64,000 nucleotides of DNA from an uncultured Bacilli bacterium (GTDB lineage: Bacteria > Bacillota_I > Bacilli_A > RF39 > UBA660): NCBI GenBank assembly GCA_934086185.1, contig CAKOHW010000004.1:1-64000 (forward strand), in the 5' to 3' direction. A program made the translations under genes and the position numbers. Shown here piece after piece: positions 16,813-25,309 of the stretch. Below the pieces are notes generated by a model, which was not told where the DNA came from, did no database searches, and was given only the letters and a program-made list of their open reading frames with translations. Numbering within the stretch: position 1 is the first letter of the stretch; each line of letters opens with the position of its first letter.

Positions 16813-17458
16813 AGAAAGATGGAATTCATATTTTTATGATGGTGAGGAAGTATTAAAGAATAAATTAAATATACATGATTGTATTGAACTTAAAAAGAAA
16901 GAATATGAAATTGTAGCCAAGAAGAATGTATTATTATATTTAAGTCAATATAATGGAGATTTTGATATTAATTATTTAAGATATATTCATAAATATTTAT
17001 TTGAGGATATATATTATTTTGCTGGAAATTTTAGAGATGTTAATATTGGTAAAGGTGATAGAGCATCTTTTACTGATTATCATGAAATAGAAGCTAATTT
17101 AAAAGAAATACTTAATGATTTGGATAGTAAGTTAATTAATTATTCTTATTCAAAGTTTTTATATGCAGAGGCTTTAGCTAATATGTATTATTTATTACTT
17201 GAAATTCATCCTTTTAGGGAAGGTAATGGTAGAACAATAAGAGAATTTTTAAGAGAATATGTTAAAGAAAAAAATATATTGAGTGAATATTATAATTATG
17301 AATTGGATTTTATACTTAGTAAAGAAGAAAAAGAATTATTAGATAAAGCTACAAAAAGTGTTACTAGAGGAGAGTTAGTTTTATTTTTTAATAAGATGTT
17401 AAAGTGTAAAGTTAAAGATAATAAAAAAGCAATAAAAAATGTGATGAATAAAAATTAG
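16802..17458 (+). CDS. Fic-domain protein (probable AMP-transferase)
   Basis: A 218-residue protein with the complete Fic active-site motif HPFREGNGRTIR at 136-147. That gives the catalytic histidine H136 and the phosphate-binding glycines and arginine. RYIHKYLFEDIYYFAGNFR at about 60-78 is the conserved Fic core helix and flap region. Fic enzymes transfer AMP (or other groups) to protein hydroxyls and often form toxin-antitoxin modules. The start is ATG 16802, overlapping the small upstream ORF. No obvious inhibitory (S/T)xxxE(G/N) helix is seen in the protein itself. The target is unknown. Confidence 0.88.
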   Translation: MTDEERWNSYFYDGEEVLKNKLNIHDCIELKKKEYEIVAKKNVLLYLSQYNGDFDINYLRYIHKYLFEDIYYFAGNFRDVNIGKGDRASFTDYHEIEANLKEILNDLDSKLINYSYSKFLYAEALANMYYLLLEIHPFREGNGRTIREFLREYVKEKNILSEYYNYELDFILSKEEKELLDKATKSVTRGELVLFFNKMLKCKVKDNKKAIKNVMNKN

Positions 17459-17492
17459 TCCTTTTAACCATTATAGGTTTGAAAGGATATTT
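17459..17492 (+). terminator. Hairpin after fic that includes the sigG ribosome binding site
   Basis: TCCTTTTAACC pairs with GGTTTGAAAGGA (one bulge) around an ATTATA loop, followed by ATTTTTT. It may terminate the fic operon. The 3' arm contains GAAAGGA, which is also the ribosome binding site of the sigma factor gene, so folding could mask it. Confidence 0.5.
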
Positions 17493-17495
17493 TTT

Positions 17496-18272
17496 ATGAG
17501 TAAATATAAGGTAGATATAACTGGTATTAATACTAATAATCTTGAAGTTTTAAAAAATACTGAAATGTTAGATTTATTTTTAGAATATCAGGGTGGTGAT
17601 TTATTAGCAAAAGAAAGGTTAGTAAATGGTAATTTAAAATTAGTTTTAAGTATTATAAAAAAGTATAATAATGGTAAGTATGATATGAATGATTTGTTTC
17701 AAATAGGGTGTGTTGGTTTGATTAAGGCTGTAGATAATTTTGATATATCTTTTGGAGTACAATTTTCTACATATGCTGTACCTTTAATTTTAGGTGAAGT
17801 AAAAAGATTTATAAGAGATTCTAAAGAGGTACGTGTTGCACGTAGTATTAGAGATAATGCATATAAAATATTGCAATTTAAAGATGATTATTTATTAAAA
17901 AATGGTATTGAACCAACTAATGAAATTATTTGTAAGAGTTTAGATATAAGTGATTATGAATTACAACTTTCTTTAGATAGTTTAAAAGAACCTATGTCAA
18001 TATTTGAACCTATTTATAATGATGGAGGAGATACTATATATTTAGCAGATCAGATTGCAGATATTAAAAACAATAATGAAGATAGAGATTCTTTAATTGG
18101 ACTTAGAAGAGCATTATTAAAAATAAAATCAAGAGAAAGAAATATATTAACAGATAGGTATATAGTTGGAAAAACACAAAGTGAGATTGCTAATGAAATG
18201 GGTGTAAGTCAAGCACAAGTATCTCGTATAGAAAAAAGTGCTATAAATAATGTTAAAAGATTAATGAAATAA
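17496..18272 (+). CDS. sigG: Sporulation sigma factor SigG
   Basis: A 258-residue sigma-70 family factor. The N-terminus MSKYKVDITGINTNNLEVLK and the GNLKLVLSII...MNDLFQIGCVGLIKAVDNFD region 2 closely resemble SigG. SigG is the late forespore sigma factor that directs spore coat, SASP and germination genes. Region 3 includes SIFEPIYNDGGDTIYLADQI and region 4 is GKTQSEIANEMGVSQAQVSRIEKSA. SigF is similar, but the VDITGI and EPIYNDGGD motifs favour SigG. A YlmC-like gene follows, matching the sigE-sigG-ylmA-ylmC order of Bacillus. It is the best evidence that the organism's lineage sporulates. Confidence 0.88.
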   Translation: MSKYKVDITGINTNNLEVLKNTEMLDLFLEYQGGDLLAKERLVNGNLKLVLSIIKKYNNGKYDMNDLFQIGCVGLIKAVDNFDISFGVQFSTYAVPLILGEVKRFIRDSKEVRVARSIRDNAYKILQFKDDYLLKNGIEPTNEIICKSLDISDYELQLSLDSLKEPMSIFEPIYNDGGDTIYLADQIADIKNNNEDRDSLIGLRRALLKIKSRERNILTDRYIVGKTQSEIANEMGVSQAQVSRIEKSAINNVKRLMK

Positions 18273-18297
18273 CATATAATTTATTGGTGATGTAATT

Positions 18298-18525
18298 TTG
18301 AAAATTAGTGATTTACAAGATAAATCTATAATAAATGTCAGTGATGGGAAAAATTTAGGAAGAATAACTGATTTAGAAATAGATAAAGATGGAAAAATAA
18401 TTAGTTTTTATGCTATGCCTAGAAGATTTATCTTTAAAATATTTTTAGGAAATAAGGAAACAATATTTACTATTAATGATATAAAAAAAATAGGTGAAGA
18501 TGTTATACTTGTGGACTTAAGTTAA
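18298..18525 (+). CDS. YlmC/YmxH-family PRC-barrel protein
   Basis: A 75-residue single PRC-barrel domain: MKISDLQDKSIINVSDGKNLG at the start, then IDKDGKIISFYAMP and a final IKKIGEDVILVDL strand. YlmC/YmxH proteins are small sporulation-associated PRC-barrel proteins of unknown biochemical role, found near sigG in Bacilli. The start is TTG at 18298 after GGTGATG. It lies 25 bases after sigG and so is probably co-transcribed with it. Confidence 0.85.
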   Translation: MKISDLQDKSIINVSDGKNLGRITDLEIDKDGKIISFYAMPRRFIFKIFLGNKETIFTINDIKKIGEDVILVDLS

Positions 18526-18553
18526 ATAGTTTATAATTATTGTGGGTGAAATT

Positions 18554-19024
18554 ATGTCTAAAAAAGTTTATATTATAACTCTTTTGTCTTTTATTATTGA
18601 TCAAGTAAGTAAAGCATTAGTTAGTACTTGTTTTAGTTTAAATGAAAGTGTTAGGTTAATAAATAATTTTTTATATTTAAATTATATTAATAATACTGGT
18701 GCATCATTTAGTATATTAACTAATAAGAAGTATTTACTTATTATATTAAGCTTAATTGCTATAGTAATTATTATTAGGTATATAAATACTTTTAAAAATA
18801 CTATATTTAATAGAATTGGGTTAGGATTGTTATTAGGTGGTATTTTAGGTAATTTAAGTGATAGAATATTATTTGGTTATGTAAAAGATTTTATTAGTTT
18901 ATATATTTTTGGATATAGTTTTCCGATATTTAATATAGCAGATATATGTATTGTTGTCGGGGTAATTATTTTAATTATTTCTATATTAAGAGGTGAAGAT
19001 AAAAATGGAAGTAGTAGTAAGTGA
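18554..19024 (+). CDS. lspA: Lipoprotein signal peptidase (signal peptidase II)
   Basis: A 156-residue four-TM aspartic peptidase that cleaves the signal of prolipoproteins after lipidation. The catalytic aspartates are in GNLSDRILFGYVKDF and FNIADICIVVG, the two conserved LspA boxes. An NNTGASFSI loop corresponds to the conserved NxGxxF motif. The ATG at 18554 follows GGGTGAAATT; a GTG at 18542 is in frame but lacks a site. The RluD-type gene starts inside its 3' end, as in the lspA-ylyB pair of Bacillus. Confidence 0.93.
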   Translation: MSKKVYIITLLSFIIDQVSKALVSTCFSLNESVRLINNFLYLNYINNTGASFSILTNKKYLLIILSLIAIVIIIRYINTFKNTIFNRIGLGLLLGGILGNLSDRILFGYVKDFISLYIFGYSFPIFNIADICIVVGVIILIISILRGEDKNGSSSK

Positions 19025-19898
19025 TAGTAGTAATGAAAGAATAGATAAGTATTTAAGTAATAATACTTCATTGTCTAGAACTTTAATATCTAAGATGATA
19101 GATGGTGAGTTTATTAAAGTTAATGATAAAAAAACTAAGAATAATTATAAAGTTAAAGATGGAGATAAAATAAATATTGATGAAACTTATCAAGTTGAAC
19201 AAGATATATTACCTGAAAAGATGGATTTAGATATAGTATATGAAGATAAAGATATAATGGTTATAAATAAACCTAGTGGTATGGTAGTTCATCCTGGTAA
19301 TGGTAATTATAGTCATACTTTAGTTAATGGGTTAATGTATTATACTAATAATTTAAGTAATATTAATGGTGATGTTAGACCTGGTATAGTACATAGAATA
19401 GATAAAGATACTAGTGGTTTAATTATAGTTGCTAAAAATAATAAAGCTCATGAAATATTAAGTAAGTATTTTCAAGATAAGAGTATTACTAGAAAATATA
19501 TTGCATTATTAAAGGGTGAATTAAATACAGATAGTGCTACAATAGATGCTCCTATAGGTAGAAGTGATGTTGATAGAAAGAAAATGGCAGTTACTAGTAA
19601 AAACTCAAAAAATGCTGTAAGTCATTTAAAAGTATTAAAAAGATATAAGGGTTATACTTTAGTGGAATTTAAACTTGATACTGGAAGAACTCATCAAATT
19701 AGAGTACATGCTAATTATATTGGACATCCTTTATATAATGATCCTGTTTATACAAATGATAAATGTAGTGAATTTGGACAATTTTTACATTCATATTCTA
19801 TGGATTTTAAACACCCTATTACTGGAGAAGATATGCATTTTGAATGTGAATTACCAGAATATTTTAAGAAACATTTAGAAATTTTAGAAGAAAAATAG
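19005..19898 (+). CDS. RluA/RluD-family 23S rRNA pseudouridine synthase
   Basis: A 297-residue enzyme with an N-terminal S4 domain (RIDKYLSNNTSLSRTLISKM at 12-31) and a pseudouridine synthase domain. The catalytic aspartate is D135 in HRIDKDTSGL. The GRTHQIRVH motif is at about 227-235. It fits RluD/YlyB. GAGGTGA precedes the ATG at 19005; a GTG at 18993 is also in frame. It overlaps lspA by 20 bases. Which uridines it modifies cannot be read from sequence alone. Confidence 0.9.
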   Translation: MEVVVSDSSNERIDKYLSNNTSLSRTLISKMIDGEFIKVNDKKTKNNYKVKDGDKINIDETYQVEQDILPEKMDLDIVYEDKDIMVINKPSGMVVHPGNGNYSHTLVNGLMYYTNNLSNINGDVRPGIVHRIDKDTSGLIIVAKNNKAHEILSKYFQDKSITRKYIALLKGELNTDSATIDAPIGRSDVDRKKMAVTSKNSKNAVSHLKVLKRYKGYTLVEFKLDTGRTHQIRVHANYIGHPLYNDPVYTNDKCSEFGQFLHSYSMDFKHPITGEDMHFECELPEYFKKHLEILEEK

Positions 19899-19920
19899 TT
19901 ATTCATCATAACTATTTTTT
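19891..19920. terminator. Bidirectional terminator between rluD-like gene and convergent membrane gene
   Basis: AAAAATAGTTA pairs with TAACTATTTTT around TTCATCA, with A-tract and T-tract on either side. It overlaps the stop codons of both genes. Confidence 0.8.
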
Positions 19921-20231
19921 AATAGACAAATACTTAGTAAAGATAAAGATGCAAGTATTGTTGATAATATTACGTTATTTTTGTATAAAACAAATATGTT
20001 GAATGATTGATTAAAGAAGTATAATAAAACTATATTGAGTAGAAAATTATTAGATATGTTAGATGTTTTTAATTTATTATATATAAATAGTGTTATATAT
20101 GTATAGAATAAAAGTGAAATAAGAATGAAGTATATTATTCCACCAGTAAATATAAATTTTTTAAATGGTAATAATATAAATGTTAGTAACCATGGAATGT
20201 ATAAAATTATGTAAGATATAGTTTTTTTCAT
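19899..20231 (-). CDS. Hypothetical small membrane protein (110 aa)
   Basis: A 110-residue hydrophobic protein with about four predicted membrane segments, starting MKKTISYIILYIPWLLTFIL. AGGAACGATATT before the ATG (minus strand) is a usable ribosome binding site. It is convergent with the pseudouridine synthase gene and divergent from the rhomboid gene. I recognise no family. Confidence 0.6.
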   Translation of the reverse strand: MKKTISYIILYIPWLLTFILLPFKKFIFTGGIIYFILISLLFYTYITLFIYNKLKTSNISNNFLLNIVLLYFFNQSFNIFVLYKNNVILSTILASLSLLSICLLKNSYDE

Positions 20232-20297
20232 AATATCGTTCCTTTACTAAAATGTTAGTTTGTTATACAATAATATATATGTAGGAAGGAATATTTT

Positions 20298-21437
20298 ATG
20301 AATAATGGAATTACTGTAAGTGAAAAAGATGAATTAATTATGAGATTAGTACATTATTTCGTAACTAAAGAAAATTATGCACCTATTATGGTTAATGGTG
20401 TAAAAAATGAAATATGGTTAGAAAATTTAGATGCTACATATAAAGTAGTTAGAATTAATTCTAATTATATACATAATAGTGAACAATTTGATTTTGATAT
20501 GTATAAAATATTAAATGTTAATAAACAAATAGGTAAGAAAACTTTAACTAGAAAGTTAAAGACTTTAAATATATTTACTGATATAAATGAGGATGTTTTA
20601 GTAAAAAATAGTAAAAATATTACTAATTTTATTATTATGAGTGATGATGATTTAAATAATAAAGATGGTATTATTTCTTTGTATCCTCAAATATATGAAG
20701 AAGAGATTAAAGATTTACATGGATTAGATTTTTTACTTAATGTTTCTACTGATATTAATAAGAAAACTGAGGATGATAATAAATTTTATGAAAGTGTATT
20801 TAGTGAAAAGAAAATAGTATTTACAAATTTATTAATTATATTAAATGTTATTATAAGTTTAGTAGTATTATTTTTATATTATAGTAATACATATGATTTA
20901 TTTAGTATTTTAGCAGTTAATTCTAATGCAATTAAGAATGGTGAAGTATGGAGACTTGTTACTGGAGGATTTTTACACGTTGATATTATTCATTTGATGT
21001 GCAATATGTATTCTTTGTATGTAATAGGTACCCAAATAGAATCTTTTATAGGTAAAAAGAAATTTATTTTGGTATATTTTATTAGTATGATTGTTGGTAA
21101 TATGTTGTCTGTAGTATTAAGTAATGGTTTAAGTGTAGGTGCTAGTGGTGCAATATTTGGATTACTAGGTAGTTTAATATATTTTGGTTATCATTATAGA
21201 TTATATTTAGGTAGTGTAATGAAAAGTCAAATTATACCTTTATTAATTTTAAATTTAGGTATTGGTTTTATAGTTCCTAATATAAATGTTGTAGCACATA
21301 TCGGTGGTTTAGTAGGTGGTATATTTGCTACAATGGCTTTAGGTATAGAAAAGAAAACTAATAGAAGTGAAAGAATAAATGGTTTTATATCACTAGCAGT
21401 GTTAATTATATTCTTATGTATTATGATTTTTAAATAA
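20298..21437 (+). CDS. Rhomboid-family intramembrane serine protease (YqgP/GluP-like)
   Basis: A 379-residue protein with a soluble N-terminal domain of about 170 residues and a C-terminal rhomboid domain of six or seven TM segments. S283 in GASGAIFG and H334 in VAHIGG form the catalytic dyad. GGFLHVDIIHLMCNMYSL carries the conserved H and N of the oxyanion region. The large cytosolic N-terminal domain matches YqgP (GluP) of Bacillus, which cleaves the magnesium transporter MgtE with FtsH. No FtsH or MgtE gene is nearby. GGAAGG lies ten bases before the ATG. Confidence 0.88.
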   Translation: MNNGITVSEKDELIMRLVHYFVTKENYAPIMVNGVKNEIWLENLDATYKVVRINSNYIHNSEQFDFDMYKILNVNKQIGKKTLTRKLKTLNIFTDINEDVLVKNSKNITNFIIMSDDDLNNKDGIISLYPQIYEEEIKDLHGLDFLLNVSTDINKKTEDDNKFYESVFSEKKIVFTNLLIILNVIISLVVLFLYYSNTYDLFSILAVNSNAIKNGEVWRLVTGGFLHVDIIHLMCNMYSLYVIGTQIESFIGKKKFILVYFISMIVGNMLSVVLSNGLSVGASGAIFGLLGSLIYFGYHYRLYLGSVMKSQIIPLLILNLGIGFIVPNINVVAHIGGLVGGIFATMALGIEKKTNRSERINGFISLAVLIIFLCIMIFK

Positions 21438-21441
21438 AAAT

Positions 21442-21470
21442 TTGACAAATGTTCGCTTATGTGGTATTAT
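21442..21470 (+). promoter_or_regulatory. Consensus sigma-A promoter of a possible small RNA
   Basis: TTGACA at 21442-21447, exactly 17 bases, TATTAT at 21465-21470. It lies just after the rhomboid stop codon and points to a short unit closed by a terminator at 21539. Confidence 0.75.
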
Positions 21471-21476
21471 GTAGAT

Positions 21477-21539
21477 ACCAATGGGGGTTGGACATTTAAA
21501 AATAGACAGAATAAAAAAACTCCATTGTAGGAGTTTTTT
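21477..21539 (+). ncRNA. Possible small RNA of about 63 nt
   Basis: A consensus promoter ends at 21470 and a strong terminator (AAAAAACTCC/GGAGTTTTTT) ends at 21539. A second, separate promoter for the next gene starts at 21544. The transcript therefore stands alone. It contains a GGGGGTTGG stretch that looks like the ribosome binding sites of other genes here, but no start codon follows at the right distance. It could be a regulatory RNA or the remains of a lost gene's leader. Confidence 0.5.
21514..21539 (+). terminator. Strong intrinsic terminator of the possible small RNA
   Basis: AAAAAACTCC (21514-21523) pairs perfectly with GGAGTTTTTT (21530-21539) around ATTGTA. Confidence 0.85.
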
Positions 21540-21543
21540 AGCA

Positions 21544-21572
21544 TTGACAATTATTTATTTCAATGTTAGAAT
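21544..21572 (+). promoter_or_regulatory. Sigma-A promoter of the InlB-repeat surface protein gene
   Basis: TTGACA at 21544-21549, 17-base spacer, TAGAAT at 21567-21572. The start codon lies 55 bases downstream, after AGAAGGGGG. Confidence 0.75.
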
Positions 21573-21626
21573 ACTTACAAACTTTTGATTAAGTGCAAAA
21601 ATTAATTCTAGAAGGGGGATATTGTT

Positions 21627-23060
21627 ATGTACGAAGAAAAGAGTTCAATTGATTGGAAAGGTTTATTTTTAAAAGTATTAATAGTATTTTTAGTAGTAGT
21701 TATTGGTGTTAAAGGTTATACAACTTTTAAAGGAAAAGATACTAAGAAAAATACTACAACAACTGAGACTGTTAGTGAGGCTAAAACTTCATCAACATTT
21801 ACAGCTAATATGGAAAAATTAAAGGCTGCTGGTGCTAAATATTTTGAAGATAATAAAGATAAGTTACCTAAAACTAGTGGTACTACTGTTATGGTTTCTT
21901 TGAATGATTTAGTTAATGGTGGTTATTTAGAAAACTTAAGTGATGAAGATGGTAAGATTTGTAGTGGAGATAGTAGTTATGTTACTGCTACATTAGAAGG
22001 TACACAAATTAAACAAAAAAGTAATTTAGTTTGTGGTGATGCATCAAGTTATTCAATGGCATATATGGATGGTTATGCTGGTACAGATAATAATTATAGT
22101 TATACTACTACAAGTAATGGTGGAACATCAAGTAGTTCATCTTCAAAAGGAACTTCAAGTTGTTCATCAAGTACTTGTACTCCAAGTGTTAGTGTAAATA
22201 CTAATGTTTCTCAAAAAGTTTCTATTGGTAGTGGAAAAACTAGTACATCAAGTAATAGTTCAAGTAATAGAAATAATTCAAATTCTAATAGAAATAATAA
22301 TAGAAGTAATAATAACAATAATACTAGATATTATACTGTATATTTTGATAAGAACGGTGGAAGAACATCTTATGCATCTCAAACAGTAAGAGCTTACGAT
22401 ACAGTAGAAAATCCTGGAAGTAATAGTAAAAATAGTTGTTCATTTATAGGATGGTATTATAATGGTTATAAATATGACTTTAATACTCCTGTTACATCTG
22501 ATATGACTTTAATAGCAAAATATAGTTGTTCAAACAATAATTATTATTACGATGATAATTATGATGATGATTATGATGATGATTATGTTACAACTAAGAC
22601 TCATAGAACAACAGTTTATACTATGGGATGGGCTGAATACGGAACTAATAATATTAATATAACTCATACATTAAGATTACCTGATTATTTAGATAGAAGA
22701 AATGTTAAGAGAGTTAGAATTAAAAATATATCATATTCTGGTGCAATTGATACAATGTCAAAAGTAAGAACTTATAAAAGTAACCATGCTGATACATTTA
22801 TATATTCACGTAATGGTTGGGAAAGTAATATTAACTCTGCTTCAAGTTTATCAACTATTAGAAGTAGTGCTGTAGATTTCTATTATAGTAGAAGTTATAA
22901 AACTTTAAGTAATGCTATAAATAATGGATTTGAAGTTACATGGACTGCAAATAGAGTTGCAAGTCAATGTTCTAGAACTTTCTCAGTAAATGGTGTAGAT
23001 AATTTATGTGATTATGGTATTTATTATCAAGTTACTTGGGAATACGAATTATATAATTAA
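21627..23060 (+). CDS. Membrane-anchored surface protein with Ser/Asn-rich linker and InlB B-like repeat
   Basis: A 477-residue protein. A membrane anchor lies at about 14-30. An N-terminal extracellular domain (about 50-145) has two cysteines and is similar to the N-terminal domain of the protein at 25354 (AKxYxxxxxxxLPxxxG...VSLxxL...CSG...L.C). A low-complexity Ser/Thr/Asn linker follows, then one InlB B/Listeria-Bacteroides repeat (YTVYFDKNGG...FIGWYY...YDFNTPVTSDMTLIAKY). An Asp/Tyr-rich spacer and a C-terminal beta-domain complete it. It is probably displayed on the cell surface; no LPxTG motif is seen, so the N-terminal anchor holds it. Confidence 0.75.
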   Translation: MYEEKSSIDWKGLFLKVLIVFLVVVIGVKGYTTFKGKDTKKNTTTTETVSEAKTSSTFTANMEKLKAAGAKYFEDNKDKLPKTSGTTVMVSLNDLVNGGYLENLSDEDGKICSGDSSYVTATLEGTQIKQKSNLVCGDASSYSMAYMDGYAGTDNNYSYTTTSNGGTSSSSSSKGTSSCSSSTCTPSVSVNTNVSQKVSIGSGKTSTSSNSSSNRNNSNSNRNNNRSNNNNNTRYYTVYFDKNGGRTSYASQTVRAYDTVENPGSNSKNSCSFIGWYYNGYKYDFNTPVTSDMTLIAKYSCSNNNYYYDDNYDDDYDDDYVTTKTHRTTVYTMGWAEYGTNNINITHTLRLPDYLDRRNVKRVRIKNISYSGAIDTMSKVRTYKSNHADTFIYSRNGWESNINSASSLSTIRSSAVDFYYSRSYKTLSNAINNGFEVTWTANRVASQCSRTFSVNGVDNLCDYGIYYQVTWEYELYN

Positions 23061-23061
23061 T

Positions 23062-23090
23062 AAAAAATGATTGCTTGCAGTCATTTTTTT
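23062..23090 (+). terminator. Terminator after the InlB-repeat surface gene
   Basis: AAAAAATGA pairs with TCATTTTTT around TTGCTTGCAG. Confidence 0.75.
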
Positions 23091-23135
23091 GTTTGTATTT
23101 AATTTGAAAAAATATTTGCCTTAATGATTTTTATA

Positions 23136-23187
23136 TTGTAAATGATAATAAGTTTATGTATAATTTAATTAGAGTAGAAAGTACTCT
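23136..23187 (+). promoter_or_regulatory. Shared-type promoter and 5' hairpin of the variable surface protein gene
   Basis: TTGTAA at 23136-23141, 17 bases, TATAAT at 23159-23164, then AGAGTAGAAAGTACTCT (23171-23187), a 6-bp hairpin with GAAAG loop at the likely RNA 5' end. The same arrangement with near-identical sequence precedes the paralogue at 54913. The remaining leader to 23371 is about 185 bases, AT-rich, without an ORF. Confidence 0.7.
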
Positions 23188-23371
23188 ATGTGAGTTTATA
23201 TTTATGAAGAGTAAAAATTGTATAATTTAATTTTGCTTTAAATATAAATATTTTGACAAATTATTATATAATTTTTTTCGTGTATTCGACATGATGTTGT
23301 ATTTTTAGAATTTTATATTTTATAATATCAAATTATAGGGTGAGGTAAAAGATATAGAAAAAGGTGAAAAT

Positions 23372-25237
23372 ATGAATAGAAAACAAAAAATTATAGTTAG
23401 TGTAGTAGGAATAACAATAGTACTTTTAACATTGTTAGGTTTAACATACGCATACTTTTTAACAAGAATACAAGGTAATACCAACAATAAAAGTATTAGT
23501 GTTACTACAGCAAATCTTGAATTAACTTATGGAGATAATAGTGCTGAAATATTAGGAAAGGATTTAACACTAATACCAAGTGATACTGAAATTGGAACAA
23601 AAACATTTACAGTCACCAATAACGGTAATGATACAAATTATGTAGTGGTTATAGAAAATGTTAGTGTGACAAAAGCAAGTGATGTAAGTACAACAACATT
23701 CAATTCAAATGATTTTAGATATACATTAACATGTACGAAGAAAGATGGAACAAGTTGTGATGGAGTAAGTACACAAAGTGTATTTCCAATAAACGGAGGA
23801 GTATTAGTTGGAAATAGTATAAAAGAGGGAGATGTACATACATATACATTTAAAATGTGGTACATAGATACTGGAATAGACCAAAGTAATGATATGGGAA
23901 AACATTTACAGGCAAGAATAAATATCACAAATATAGAAAGTATGACAAACCCATATTCGGCTAATACAAATAGTTTAGCATATAATATAATAGAAAATAC
24001 AAAATCAAAAGCAAATGGAACAGAATTATTATCAAGTCCCAAAACACAAGTTGCTATGGCAATTTCAACAAAATGGAGTACTGGTAAATTTGAAAATGAA
24101 CAAGAACTTGATATGAGTTCACAGTCAGATTGGTTTTATGGTTCGACTTATGATAGTGCTCAACCTTGGAATGCTGGTTCTAGTAATGGCTCTGTATCTG
24201 AATGTAATGATACAATAGTAGGAAAATATATATCTTATCCAACAGTTAGAGAGTCTTGGTATGTTAAATCATGTAAGAGTTCAACAGTAGCAATAACGGC
24301 TGATGTGATATATAATTATGAAAAAAATATGTCTATAGCAACAGACGATTATGGAACAAGTTATTATTATAGAGGAAATGTAATTGATAATTATGTAAAT
24401 TTTGCAGGAATGTGTTGGAGAGCAGTCCGTATAGCAGGAGACGGAAGTATAAAATTAATATTAGAAGACCAAGATAGTACTTGTGCAACAAGTGACGGTA
24501 ATTGGAATATTCCAACTGTCACTGGTGGTACAACAACAATTGGTAATTTTGGCTATACTAAGTATGAAAAAAATACATTAACTGCTTCTGACGGTACACA
24601 AAATTCAAGTATAAGATATTTAATGAACTATTTAAATGGTGGAACAAATAATGATAAATCAATGGCAACAGCATTTAAAAATTTCCAAACTGGACCACTT
24701 GCAAATTATTTAGATAAATTAAAAGTGGGAGATTGGTGTTTAAATGATAAAGCGTATGCAACTAGTAGTGATAATACAACAGCATTAACTAGTCAAGAAA
24801 TATTAGATAAACAAGTTAAAAATACATCATTTTATTATGACTCATATGTTCGTTTAAACGGTAAAACAACAAAAGAGCCAACATTAAAATGCAATGGAAC
24901 AATAATGACTAAATTTGCAGATAATACAGATATGTATGTTGGAACATTAACAGCAGACGAAATAATATATGCAGGAGGGAAAGTAAATACTAATAATATG
25001 GATTATTATTTAATAAATGATTATCAAAAAACAAACAATTTATACTTTTGGTCTTTGTCGCCTGACGAATTCGGTGGCAACCACGATCATGCATTCGGCG
25101 TGCGCAACTATGGCTACGTCTACAGCACCTTTGTGGACTACCTCAACTCGTTCCGCCCCGCAGTAACTCTCTTATCTAGCACTCAAATAACTGGAGGAAA
25201 TGGAACAAAGGCAAACGCTTACACAATAGCTGATTAA
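23372..25237 (+). CDS. SipW-type secreted surface protein with DUF6273/C-type-lectin-like C-terminus and DGR-type variable region
   Basis: A 621-residue protein. After MNRKQK, a hydrophobic segment (about 7-30) ends GLTYAYFLTR, the SipW-dependent signal pattern. A beta-sandwich-like domain with SVTTANLELTYG follows (about 40-190), then a linker. The C-terminal domain (about 315-621) has YYYRGNVIDNYVNFAGMCWR, VRIAGDGSIKLI, WCLND, TLTADEIIYAGG, WSLS and FRPAVTLLSS. The last 60 residues contain the GC-rich 121-bp variable segment. The protein should sit outside the membrane and bind something variable. The N-terminal 35 codons are almost identical to those of the gene at 54913, suggesting duplication. 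Confidence 0.85.
   Translation: MNRKQKIIVSVVGITIVLLTLLGLTYAYFLTRIQGNTNNKSISVTTANLELTYGDNSAEILGKDLTLIPSDTEIGTKTFTVTNNGNDTNYVVVIENVSVTKASDVSTTTFNSNDFRYTLTCTKKDGTSCDGVSTQSVFPINGGVLVGNSIKEGDVHTYTFKMWYIDTGIDQSNDMGKHLQARINITNIESMTNPYSANTNSLAYNIIENTKSKANGTELLSSPKTQVAMAISTKWSTGKFENEQELDMSSQSDWFYGSTYDSAQPWNAGSSNGSVSECNDTIVGKYISYPTVRESWYVKSCKSSTVAITADVIYNYEKNMSIATDDYGTSYYYRGNVIDNYVNFAGMCWRAVRIAGDGSIKLILEDQDSTCATSDGNWNIPTVTGGTTTIGNFGYTKYEKNTLTASDGTQNSSIRYLMNYLNGGTNNDKSMATAFKNFQTGPLANYLDKLKVGDWCLNDKAYATSSDNTTALTSQEILDKQVKNTSFYYDSYVRLNGKTTKEPTLKCNGTIMTKFADNTDMYVGTLTADEIIYAGGKVNTNNMDYYLINDYQKTNNLYFWSLSPDEFGGNHDHAFGVRNYGYVYSTFVDYLNSFRPAVTLLSSTQITGGNGTKANAYTIAD
25048..25168 (+). other. Candidate DGR variable repeat (VR2)
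   Basis: A 121-bp segment begins TTGGTCTTTGTC and ends CGCCCCGCAGTAACT, the same ends and length as 508-628. Bases 25061-25160 are about 57% G+C by hand count in a gene of about 30%. 22 of 35 codons end in C. Relative to VR1, 54 of 105 compared positions differ: 21 first, 18 second and 15 third codon positions, with no indels. First/second-position excess fits adenine-directed change of AAY codons. The third-position differences imply different templates or later drift. Confidence 0.7.
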
Positions 25238-25309
25238 CGGACACTTTTGATTTAGGCTAGGTATAATTTGGCTTTGCATGTGATAAAAGTCGTTATAAAT
25301 TGTAAAATA

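Noticed and set aside
22204..22389. 61-residue + strand ORF rich in Ile
   Set aside because: Lies in another frame of the Ser/Asn-rich linker of the surface protein 21627-23060; a low-complexity artefact.
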